Below are positions 1-5,248 of a stretch of 10,126 nucleotides of DNA, in pieces. Positions within the stretch are counted from its first letter, which is position 1; each line of letters opens with the position of its first letter. The position numbers were made by a program, and so were the translations under genes. The DNA is from Vulcanimicrobiota bacterium (lineage in GTDB: Bacteria; Vulcanimicrobiota; Vulcanimicrobiia; Vulcanimicrobiales; Vulcanimicrobiaceae): NCBI GenBank assembly GCA_014304965.1, contig JACRTZ010000070.1, forward strand, positions 1 to 10,126. Direction: 5' to 3'. A model generated the notes under the pieces. The model had not been told where the DNA came from. It saw only the letters and a list, made by a program, of their open reading frames with translations, and ran no database searches.

Positions 1-1041
1 TGCTTGCGCGGAGCGCAACGCCGAGCGCGCGCTCGGCGAGCCGATCCGGCCGAGCGCCCAGGCGACGTGGCCGCGGACCATGGGGTGCGGGTCCTGGACG
101 AGCGCCTTTTTGAGGGCGGGGACTGCCGAGCGGTCGAGGGCGTTGCCGAGCGCCACGGCCGCGTTGCGCCGCAGGACGGCGGCGCCCCGCCAGCCGATCG
201 CTCGCGAGCGGTACTGGCGCTTGTACGCTCCGCTGCGCAGCGAAAGCAGTGCAACCAAGTCCGGGTAGGCCGCCTCGGGCTCGACCGTCGCTGGCGCGCG
301 CGCGGCGCGGCGTGTCGGCGGACAGACCTCTTGGCAGAGGTCGCAACCCCAGATCCAATCGCCGACGAGCGCGCGCATCTCGCGCGGAATGCCGTCGGTG
401 CGCTGAGTGAGATCGGCAATGCACCGCGTCGAGTCCATCGTGTAATCGCCGCGCAGCGCTTGCGTCGGACACACGTCCACGCAACGCGTGCACGAGCCGC
501 ACGATTTTTTCGACGGGGCATCGGGCGCGATGTCGAGCGTCGTCACGATTTCGCCGAGAAAGACGAACGAGCCCGCGCCTGGCGCGATCAGGTTGGCGTG
601 CTTGCCGACCCAGCCCAAACCCGCACGCTCCGCGAACGCGCGCTCCGCAAAGGGCGCCGTATCGCACACGATCCGCGTCGCCGGTTCGCCCGCCATCGCA
701 TCCAGCTCCGCCGCGATTCGCTCGAGCACCGCGCGTACGTGCCGGTGGTAATCCTCGCCCCAGGCATACGTCGAAACGCGTCCGGTCAACGGCGCGCGCT
801 GCTTGGGCGCCTCCGACGCATATGGAATCGCCACGCACACGACGCTCCGCGCTCCGGGCAGCAGCGATTGCGGGGACGTGCTGCGCGCAGCATAGGCGGC
901 GTCGTACGGCCAGGTCGCAAGGTCGCCGCGCGCGATCGCATCGCCGAACCGTTCGCGGGCTGTCGGATCGTCGGCCGCGTTTGCGACCGCGACGGCGCCC
1001 GCGCCCGCTTCGCTTGCGACGCGCACGAGGTGGGCTCGCAT
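1..1041 (-). CDS. queG: Epoxyqueuosine reductase QueG (C-terminus beyond the window)
   Basis: Cobalamin- and iron-sulfur-dependent cytosolic enzyme that reduces epoxyqueuosine to queuosine in the wobble position of tRNA, the last step of queuosine synthesis. The minus-strand frame is open from the ATG at 1041 to the window edge, giving 347 visible codons, so only the extreme C-terminus can be missing. The catalytic-domain motif CDTAP has the expected acidic residue at D127, followed by AGLGWVGKHANLI (residues 140-152). The ferredoxin-like part carries eight cysteines for two 4Fe-4S clusters: C181, C184, C187, C191, C207, C233, C236 and C240. The tail, about residue 285 onward, is HEAT/PBS-lyase-like with the pattern PMVRGHVAWALGRIG. 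The gene starts 22 nt after the stop of the E1-rhodanese gene, with no clear Shine-Dalgarno site, so it is probably the distal gene of that operon. The frame is open upstream of the ATG but offers no other usual start codon. Confidence 0.95.
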   Translation of the reverse strand, partial: MRAHLVRVASEAGAGAVAVANAADDPTARERFGDAIARGDLATWPYDAAYAARSTSPQSLLPGARSVVCVAIPYASEAPKQRAPLTGRVSTYAWGEDYHRHVRAVLERIAAELDAMAGEPATRIVCDTAPFAERAFAERAGLGWVGKHANLIAPGAGSFVFLGEIVTTLDIAPDAPSKKSCGSCTRCVDVCPTQALRGDYTMDSTRCIADLTQRTDGIPREMRALVGDWIWGCDLCQEVCPPTRRAARAPATVEPEAAYPDLVALLSLRSGAYKRQYRSRAIGWRGAAVLRRNAAVALGNALDRSAVPALKKALVQDPHPMVRGHVAWALGRIGSPSARSALRSAQA

Positions 1042-1063
1042 GCTGCGGGGGTCTAGCGCAGCT

Positions 1064-2185
1064 TCAGAAGAAGCCGAAATCATCGTGGCCGGCGGCGTAG
1101 GCCAGCAAGCCGTCCTTCAAATGATAGAGCCGCCGGAACCCGGCATCGTGCAGCCGCTGCGCGGCCCAGCGCGATTTCGCGCCGACGCGGCAGGCCACGA
1201 CATAGGTGCGCGCCGAGTCGAGTTCGTGCATGCGGGCTTCCAATTCGCTTGCGGGGAGAACGACCGCGTGCGGCGCGGCGCCGAGCACGGCTTCATGCGG
1301 CTCGCGCACGTCGAGCACGCGCGCTTCGGGGGTCGCTTCCAAGAACTCATCGAGTTGCGCGGCGGCGATCTCCGGGACGCCGAGCGGCGGCAGCGCTCGC
1401 GCGACCAGCGGCACGACGTCGGAAATCGCCGGGTGGTCGCCACAAAGCGCGCACTCGGGATCGCGCTTCAATTCGAATTCGCGCACGCGCGCATCGAGCG
1501 CGTCGATCACGAGCAAACGCCCTTCGAGCGTCTTCCCGATGCCGAGCACGAGTTTGAGCGCTTCGACCGCTTGCCAGGTGCCAACGATGCCCGCAAGCAC
1601 GCCGAGCACGCCGCCCTCCGCGCAGGTCGGCACGGTGCCTTCGGGCGGCGGTTCGGGAAAGATGCAGCGATAGCACGGACCGCCCGGCGCCAGCACCGTC
1701 ACTTGCCCGTCGAAGCGAAAGATCGAACCATACACGTTCGGCTTGCCTTCGAGCCGCGTCGCGTCGTTGACCAGATAGCGCGATTCGAACGTATCGGTCG
1801 CATCCACTACGATGTCGTAGGCGCGCACGAGATCGCGGGCGTTCGCGGCGGTGAACCGGACGTGATACGGATCGGCGGCGACGTGCGGATTGAGCGCGAC
1901 GACGCGCTCCGCGGCGGCGACGGCCTTGCCGCGCCCAACGTCGGAGGTCGCGTAGATCACTTGACGCTGCAAATTCGTTTCGTCCACTACGTCGTCGTCC
2001 ACGATACCGAGCCGGCCGATGCCGGCGGCCGCGAGATACTGCAAGACGGGCGTTCCCAATCCGCCCGCCCCGACGACGAGCACGCGCGCGCGCCCCAACC
2101 GACGCTGTCCTTCGAGCCCGACTTCGGGAATCAACAGATGACGGCTGTAGCGTCGCAAGCGCTCGGACGCGTTCGAGACCGTCAT
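1064..2185 (-). CDS. MoeB/ThiF-like adenylyltransferase fused to a rhodanese domain (MoeZ/MOCS3 type)
   Basis: This 373-aa protein is an E1-like enzyme that adenylates the C-terminal glycine of a ubiquitin-like sulfur carrier, here most likely the neighbouring MoaD. The fused rhodanese domain probably delivers the sulfur. The E1 domain (about 1-250) has the nucleotide loop VVGAGGLGTP (37-46), the motif DATDTFESRYLVND (128-141), a zinc site of two CxxC pairs (C171/C174 and C245/C248) and the conserved cysteine in PTCAEGGVLG (C188). The rhodanese domain (about 270-373) has LDVREPHE (291-298) and the active-site loop CRVGAKS with C332. The ATG at 2185 overlaps the TGA of the upstream hydrolase gene by 4 bp (ATGA), and the protein begins at the usual family position (SERLRRYSRHLLIPEVG). 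The frame stays open further upstream, but that stretch lies over the hydrolase gene. MoeB, MoeZ and ThiF are hard to separate by sequence; the moaD and moaE neighbours favour a molybdopterin role. Confidence 0.9.
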   Translation of the reverse strand: MTVSNASERLRRYSRHLLIPEVGLEGQRRLGRARVLVVGAGGLGTPVLQYLAAAGIGRLGIVDDDVVDETNLQRQVIYATSDVGRGKAVAAAERVVALNPHVAADPYHVRFTAANARDLVRAYDIVVDATDTFESRYLVNDATRLEGKPNVYGSIFRFDGQVTVLAPGGPCYRCIFPEPPPEGTVPTCAEGGVLGVLAGIVGTWQAVEALKLVLGIGKTLEGRLLVIDALDARVREFELKRDPECALCGDHPAISDVVPLVARALPPLGVPEIAAAQLDEFLEATPEARVLDVREPHEAVLGAAPHAVVLPASELEARMHELDSARTYVVACRVGAKSRWAAQRLHDAGFRRLYHLKDGLLAYAAGHDDFGFF

Positions 2186-2901
2186 CGCGGGTGCAAACCG
2201 TTCAGCCAGCCGAGTACGGCCGAGCGCGCGTTCTCGCCCGCGAGCGTATGGTCGCTGTCGATCGTGGCGAGCGTTTTTGGTTCGGGAGCGCGCTCGAACA
2301 ACTCTTCGGCGCTCGCCTTGGAGACCATCAGGTCGCGCGAAGCCGCCACGTAGAGTACCGGCCGGCCGGCCAGCTTCGGCAGCGCTTCTTCGAGCAGCGG
2401 TTCGCTCCGTTCGACGAGCTCCGGCAACGACAAGCCGACCACGTAGGCCGACCGCAAATCCACGGTCAGCGCGCCCGCGAGGTTCTTCAACGCGCCGGGG
2501 CGCCCGTAGCCGGTCGCGATCGAAACGGCGCCGCGAATCTCGGGATCGCCGGCGCATGCGCGCAGCGCCGTCGTTGCACCCATGCTGTGACCAACCGCAT
2601 AGACTTCGTCGCCGTAGCGCGTGCGCGCTTCCCGCACGACCGCCGACATCGCCGCGGTTAGATCGTGCGGCGAATCGAGGCGTCCGCCGCTCGCGCCGAG
2701 TTTGTGTCCGGGAAAGTCGAGGCTCAGCACGTTAAAGCCGTGGCTCGCCAAGAAATTGCAGAGAAAGTCGAGGTTGTGCTTGGAACTCGAATAGCCGTGG
2801 CCCACGACGAGCGACACGCCGCGCGGGCGGCGCGGTTCGTAATCGAGAACCGCGATGCCGGCGCCGGTTTCACTCGGCACGCGCAGTAACTCGAGTTTCA
2901 C
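2182..2901 (-). CDS. Alpha/beta hydrolase (serine hydrolase, substrate unknown)
   Basis: This 239-aa soluble protein has the alpha/beta-hydrolase fold signature and no signal peptide. Visible elements are the oxyanion-loop HG in VVGHGYSSSK (32-41), the nucleophile elbow GHSMG with Ser106, the probable acid Asp190 in AASRD and the probable catalytic His218 in DSDHT, so the triad looks complete. The short lid region resembles carboxylesterase or acyl-peptidase-like dienelactone-hydrolase relatives, but the substrate cannot be read from sequence. It starts with GTG at 2901, which overlaps the moaE stop by 4 bp (GTGA), and its own TGA overlaps the E1-rhodanese ATG, so it is translationally wedged between two molybdopterin genes. 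No established step of cofactor synthesis uses such an enzyme. It could be a bystander of the operon or act on a related thioester or ester; that is inference only. Confidence 0.85.
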   Translation of the reverse strand: MKLELLRVPSETGAGIAVLDYEPRRPRGVSLVVGHGYSSSKHNLDFLCNFLASHGFNVLSLDFPGHKLGASGGRLDSPHDLTAAMSAVVREARTRYGDEVYAVGHSMGATTALRACAGDPEIRGAVSIATGYGRPGALKNLAGALTVDLRSAYVVGLSLPELVERSEPLLEEALPKLAGRPVLYVAASRDLMVSKASAEELFERAPEPKTLATIDSDHTLAGENARSAVLGWLNGLHPR

Positions 2902-3332
2902 GGCGCCTCGCCGGCCGGCGCACGATTAGGGCGCCACTCGGCGACGCCGTCGCGATAACGCTCCTTCTTCCAAATCGGCACGCGCGCTTTCAACTCGTCG
3001 ATGGCGAACTCGCACGCGTCGAACGCATGGGCCCGGGGCGGCGCCGAGGCCGCAACCGCAACGCTCGCTTCGCCCAGCGCAAGATCGCCAACGCGATGCA
3101 CGATCGCGACGTGCAGCGCACCGAACCGTTCGCGCGCCTGCGCGGCGATCATTTCCATTTCCGCAAGCGCCAGCGCATCGTACGCTTCATAGGAAAGGCC
3201 GTCCACGGCGCGACCGCTCTCGTCGGCGTTGCGCACGACACCCAAGAACGCGACGACCGCCCCGCACGCATCGTCGCGCACGCGTTCGAGCAGCGCCTCG
3301 AGCCGCAGGGGCTCGCGCATGATTTCGATCAT
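2898..3332 (-). CDS. moaE: Molybdopterin synthase catalytic subunit MoaE
   Basis: This 144-aa protein is the large subunit of molybdopterin synthase, which converts cyclic pyranopterin monophosphate into molybdopterin using two MoaD thiocarboxylates. The family core is clear: GAVVAFLGVVRN (24-35), LSYEAYDALA (46-55), IVHRVGDLALGEASVAVA (77-94) and the signature VPIWKKE (118-124). Lys115 and Lys122 are spaced seven apart, as are the two active-site lysines of E. coli MoaE (K119 and K126). The length is typical, slightly short at the C-terminus. The ATG at 3332 shares one base with the moaD stop (TGATG), the usual arrangement for tightly coupled subunits. Its stop overlaps the GTG of the hydrolase gene downstream. 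Confidence 0.94.
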   Translation of the reverse strand: MIEIMREPLRLEALLERVRDDACGAVVAFLGVVRNADESGRAVDGLSYEAYDALALAEMEMIAAQARERFGALHVAIVHRVGDLALGEASVAVAASAPPRAHAFDACEFAIDELKARVPIWKKERYRDGVAEWRPNRAPAGEAP

Positions 3333-3577
3333 CAGCCGCCGCCGAAGGGCGGCATCAGCGCGATCTCGTCACCCTCCGCGAGGGGCTCGGCGCCGTCGAT
3401 CATCACGCCGTTGCGCGCGATGCGGGTCGAGGGCCGGTATTCGGCCAGGGCGGGGAACTCCGCGGCGAGTGCGTCCCAGACGTTGTCGGCCACCGCACCG
3501 TCGCTCAAACGCACTTCGTAGTCGGCGCGGCCGAGCAATTCGCGCAGGCCGGCGAAGGCGCGCACGCGCACCGTCAT
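3332..3577 (-). CDS. moaD: Molybdopterin synthase sulfur carrier subunit MoaD
   Basis: This 81-aa ubiquitin-like beta-grasp protein is the small subunit of molybdopterin synthase. Its C-terminal glycine is adenylated by a MoeB-like E1, converted to a thiocarboxylate and inserted into MoaE. Family features are VRAFAGLRELLG (5-16), the ARNG turn (54-57), AEGDEIALMPPF (67-78) and a C-terminal run of three glycines (79-81), of which the last two are the functional pair. The length is typical. The ATG at 3577 directly follows the TGA of the 87-aa gene and has the strongest Shine-Dalgarno site of the operon (GGAGG, 7-nt spacing). The partner genes moaE and the E1-rhodanese lie downstream, so the complete sulfur-transfer module is encoded here. 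Confidence 0.93.
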   Translation of the reverse strand: MTVRVRAFAGLRELLGRADYEVRLSDGAVADNVWDALAAEFPALAEYRPSTRIARNGVMIDGAEPLAEGDEIALMPPFGGG

Positions 3578-3841
3578 TCAGAAGCCTCCGAGATCGGTCG
3601 TGTAGCCGTGTTCCTCGAGCCAGGTGCGCGATTCGGCGTGCAACCCGAGCAAGTCGAAGCGGTTGCAGGTCAACTTGTGCATGAGGACCGTCCAAAAGTG
3701 TTCGGGCTGCGCGTACACGTCGTCGCCGATCGCGTTGTGCTTACGGGTGAACTCCCGCAATGCGTGCCAGTCGCGCGAATGCAGGACGCCGCGCAACTCG
3801 TCCTCGTATTCGGCGGCCGGCGCGCTGCCGTTCCCCGTCAC
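3578..3841 (-). CDS. Unrecognised 87-aa protein in the molybdopterin operon
   Basis: I do not recognise this family. The product is small, soluble and probably mostly helical, with no signal peptide or membrane segment. It is rich in His and aromatic residues (HSRDWHALREF, 21-31; PEHFWTVLMHK, 46-56) and has one Cys (C59) in LTCNRFDLL. It is bounded on both sides by coupled genes: the GTG start at 3841 overlaps the HAD phosphatase stop by 4 bp (GTGA), and its TGA directly abuts the moaD ATG. The codon use matches the neighbours and the reading frame is intact, so it looks like a real gene rather than a spacer. Its position just ahead of moaD suggests a role linked to the cofactor operon, but nothing in the sequence states one. 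Confidence 0.8.
   Translation of the reverse strand: MTGNGSAPAAEYEDELRGVLHSRDWHALREFTRKHNAIGDDVYAQPEHFWTVLMHKLTCNRFDLLGLHAESRTWLEEHGYTTDLGGF
3585..3589 (-). promoter_or_regulatory. Shine-Dalgarno site of moaD inside the preceding gene
   Basis: GGAGG on the minus strand lies 7 nt before the moaD ATG at 3577. It sits inside the last codons of the 87-aa gene, which therefore ends Leu-Gly-Gly-Phe. Most other genes of the operon rely on overlapping stop/start codons without a clear site, so moaD is the one gene with strong independent initiation. Confidence 0.7.
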
Positions 3842-4650
3842 GCCGGCCGTTTGGCGACCGAGGGGGCGAACACGAACTTTTCGATCGCGATCGCGACGCC
3901 GTCTTCCGTATTCGAGGCCGTCACGTAGCGAACGTTTTGTTTGACCTCAGGCAGCGAGTTGCCCATTGCGACGCCGACGCCGGCCCAACGCAGCATCGGA
4001 ACGTCGTTACGCGAGTCCCCGACCGCGAGAACGCGCTCGGGCAATATCTGAAAATCCGCGCAAAAGCGCGCGAGCGCGTTCTTCTTGCTGGCGTCGCGAC
4101 TGAGCACCGCACATTCGATGAACTCGCCCCAGGTCTCGTAATGGAAATTCAACGGCCAGTCGCCGAACTCGCGGCGCATCGCCTCAACCGCTTCCTCGCC
4201 CAGAAATCGGATGAAGGTCGGCGCTTGGTGCAAGATGTCGCCGAACGTCTTGGCTTCTTTCCAGGCGGGGCCGTTCATGTCGTCCATGTAAACGCGCGAG
4301 CCTTCGAGACGCCAGAAAAACTCCTCGAGATAGATCGCGAGCGACAACCCCTCGCGTTCGGCGAATTCGACCATCGGCTTCGCGTATTGCAGGGGGATCG
4401 GCAAGTGCGTCAGGGTGCGATTCGCCCCGAAATCTTTGGTCAGCGCGCCGTGGCAGCAGATGACCGGCAAATTGAGGCCGAGATCTTTGGAGATCTTGAT
4501 CGGCATGTCCACGCCGCGGCCCGTCACGAGCACCACGCGTACGCCGTTTTCGAGCGATTTGCGAATGGCCGCGCGACTTCGCTGAGAGACTTGCTCGGCC
4601 GGGTCGAGCAACGTGCCATCGAGATCGAGGGCGACCAAATCAATCCGCAT
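3838..4650 (-). CDS. HAD-superfamily phosphatase, Cof type
   Basis: This 270-aa cytosolic phosphatase belongs to the Cof subfamily of the haloacid dehalogenase superfamily, which usually dephosphorylates sugar phosphates, nucleotides or flavin-type cofactors. All four motifs are present: motif I DLDGTLLD with nucleophile D9 and acid D11, motif II VTGR with T43, motif III lysine in ASKKNAL (K189 or K190) and motif IV GDSRNDVPML with D212 and D216. The cap domain lies between motifs II and III, as expected for type IIB caps. The ATG at 4650 matches the family N-terminus (MRIDLVALDLDGT). The Shine-Dalgarno site is weak; a GGAGGAGG run at 4684-4691 is too far upstream to serve it. This is the first gene of the leftward operon, and its stop overlaps the GTG of the 87-aa gene. 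The substrate is unknown. Confidence 0.9.
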   Translation of the reverse strand: MRIDLVALDLDGTLLDPAEQVSQRSRAAIRKSLENGVRVVLVTGRGVDMPIKISKDLGLNLPVICCHGALTKDFGANRTLTHLPIPLQYAKPMVEFAEREGLSLAIYLEEFFWRLEGSRVYMDDMNGPAWKEAKTFGDILHQAPTFIRFLGEEAVEAMRREFGDWPLNFHYETWGEFIECAVLSRDASKKNALARFCADFQILPERVLAVGDSRNDVPMLRWAGVGVAMGNSLPEVKQNVRYVTASNTEDGVAIAIEKFVFAPSVAKRPA

Positions 4651-4729
4651 CGGCCGAGCCAGGTTATCGTCGCGCGAGGCCGCCTCCTCCGCTTTCGGCG
4701 CGCGTGGCTACGAACGGCGCCGCAAACGC

Positions 4730-4737
4730 GTTATACT
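4730..4737. promoter_or_regulatory. Symmetric -10-like element in the divergent intergenic region
   Basis: The 93-bp gap between the leftward operon and the rightward small gene holds TATACT at 4732-4737 on the plus strand and TATAAC at 4735-4730 on the minus strand, overlapping each other. On the plus strand the element ends 6 nt before the ATG at 4744, so transcription from it would begin at or next to the start codon (leaderless mRNA). On the minus strand it would give a leader of about 70 nt before the HAD gene. I found no convincing -35 hexamer on either side, so the assignment rests on the -10 alone. Confidence 0.4.
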
Positions 4738-4743
4738 GTCGTT

Positions 4744-5142
4744 ATGATTCCTATGGTCTTCCTCGCCGCCGTCCTTGCCGTGGCGCCGGCCGAGAAGAGC
4801 AGCAGCCCCTCGCCCAACTGCTCGCACGACACCTTCACCGTGGACGGACGTCCCTTGACGGTGGATATTTGCGCCCTCGTCTCGCCGAGCGCGCCGCGAC
4901 GCCCCCAGGATGGCCGCAGCACCTTGCTCGTGACCGAAACGCTCGCGTCGAAAGACCTCACGTTCAGCCGCCAGGCTTCCCTCGAAATACTCGCGGGCGC
5001 GGACGTTTCGCGCACGATCGACGACGTGCCGCTCGACAAAGTCGGCTCCAGACGGACGCTGCACATCACGCTCGCGTACCGTGGTGGGACGCTGAAGCTC
5101 GAGCACGCGCTGCTGATCCCAGGGGCGATTCCCCTCAAATAA
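4744..5142 (+). CDS. Small exported protein of unknown function
   Basis: This 132-aa product is of no family I recognise. The N-terminus is a short hydrophobic stretch (IPMVFLAAVLAVAPA, residues 2-16) that looks like a signal peptide with a possible cleavage after Ala16, although the positively charged n-region is missing. The rest appears beta-rich, with TFTVDGRPLTVDICALV (30-46), a Ser/Pro-rich patch and TLHITLAYRGG (105-115). Two cysteines (C26 and C43) could form a disulfide after export. I chose the ATG at 4744 because it opens the hydrophobic segment and sits just downstream of a -10-like box. The same frame is open far upstream across the antisense of the HAD gene, but that part is a shadow. 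A second ATG at residue 4 is possible. Confidence 0.65.
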   Translation: MIPMVFLAAVLAVAPAEKSSSPSPNCSHDTFTVDGRPLTVDICALVSPSAPRRPQDGRSTLLVTETLASKDLTFSRQASLEILAGADVSRTIDDVPLDKVGSRRTLHITLAYRGGTLKLEHALLIPGAIPLK

Positions 5143-5189
5143 CCAAAGGGCCCGGCGAAACTTTCTTGGACCATGCGTGGTTTGAGGGG
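5131..5189. repeat. Inverted repeat spanning the stop codon and overlapping a candidate -35
   Basis: The arms CCCCTCAAA (5131-5139) and TTTGAGGGG (5181-5189) are perfectly complementary. Pairing extends by CCA (5143-5145) with TGG (5178-5180), leaving the stop codon TAA as a bulge. The loop is about 32 nt and contains a weaker AAAG/CTTT pair. No T-run follows the right arm, so it does not look like a standard intrinsic terminator. The right arm overlaps the candidate -35 of the next gene, which would suit an operator. Confidence 0.5.
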
Positions 5190-5210
5190 ACCGTGAGACG
5201 GCGCTATATC
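5182..5210 (+). promoter_or_regulatory. Candidate promoter of the ATP-grasp-like gene
   Basis: TTGAGG (5182-5187) and TATATC (5205-5210) are separated by 17 bp, and each matches the sigma-70 consensus at four of six positions. A start near 5217 would leave a leader of about 32 nt before the ATG at 5249. The -35 lies inside the right arm of the inverted repeat that ends at 5189. Confidence 0.35.
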
Positions 5211-5248
5211 GCGTTTTCGAACGCCAAGATTCCGGACTGTTGTAGCTG

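Noticed and set aside
4..1056. Long plus-strand open frame (350 codons) over the left edge
   Set aside because: It is the antisense shadow of queG; its translation is Arg/Ala-rich with no domain, while the minus strand shows all QueG motifs.
2186..2557. N-terminal extension of the E1-rhodanese protein
   Set aside because: The extension is Arg-rich and lies over the hydrolase gene. The family N-terminus starts right after the ATG at 2185.
4661..4666. TAACCT on the minus strand as a -10 for the HAD gene
   Set aside because: There is no -35 at 16-19 bp and the match is weak; the overlapping TATAAC at 4730-4735 is better.
3760..4743. Extension of the small exported protein far upstream in the same frame
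   Set aside because: This stretch is antisense to the HAD phosphatase, which has all four catalytic motifs. The signal-like segment begins at the ATG at 4744.
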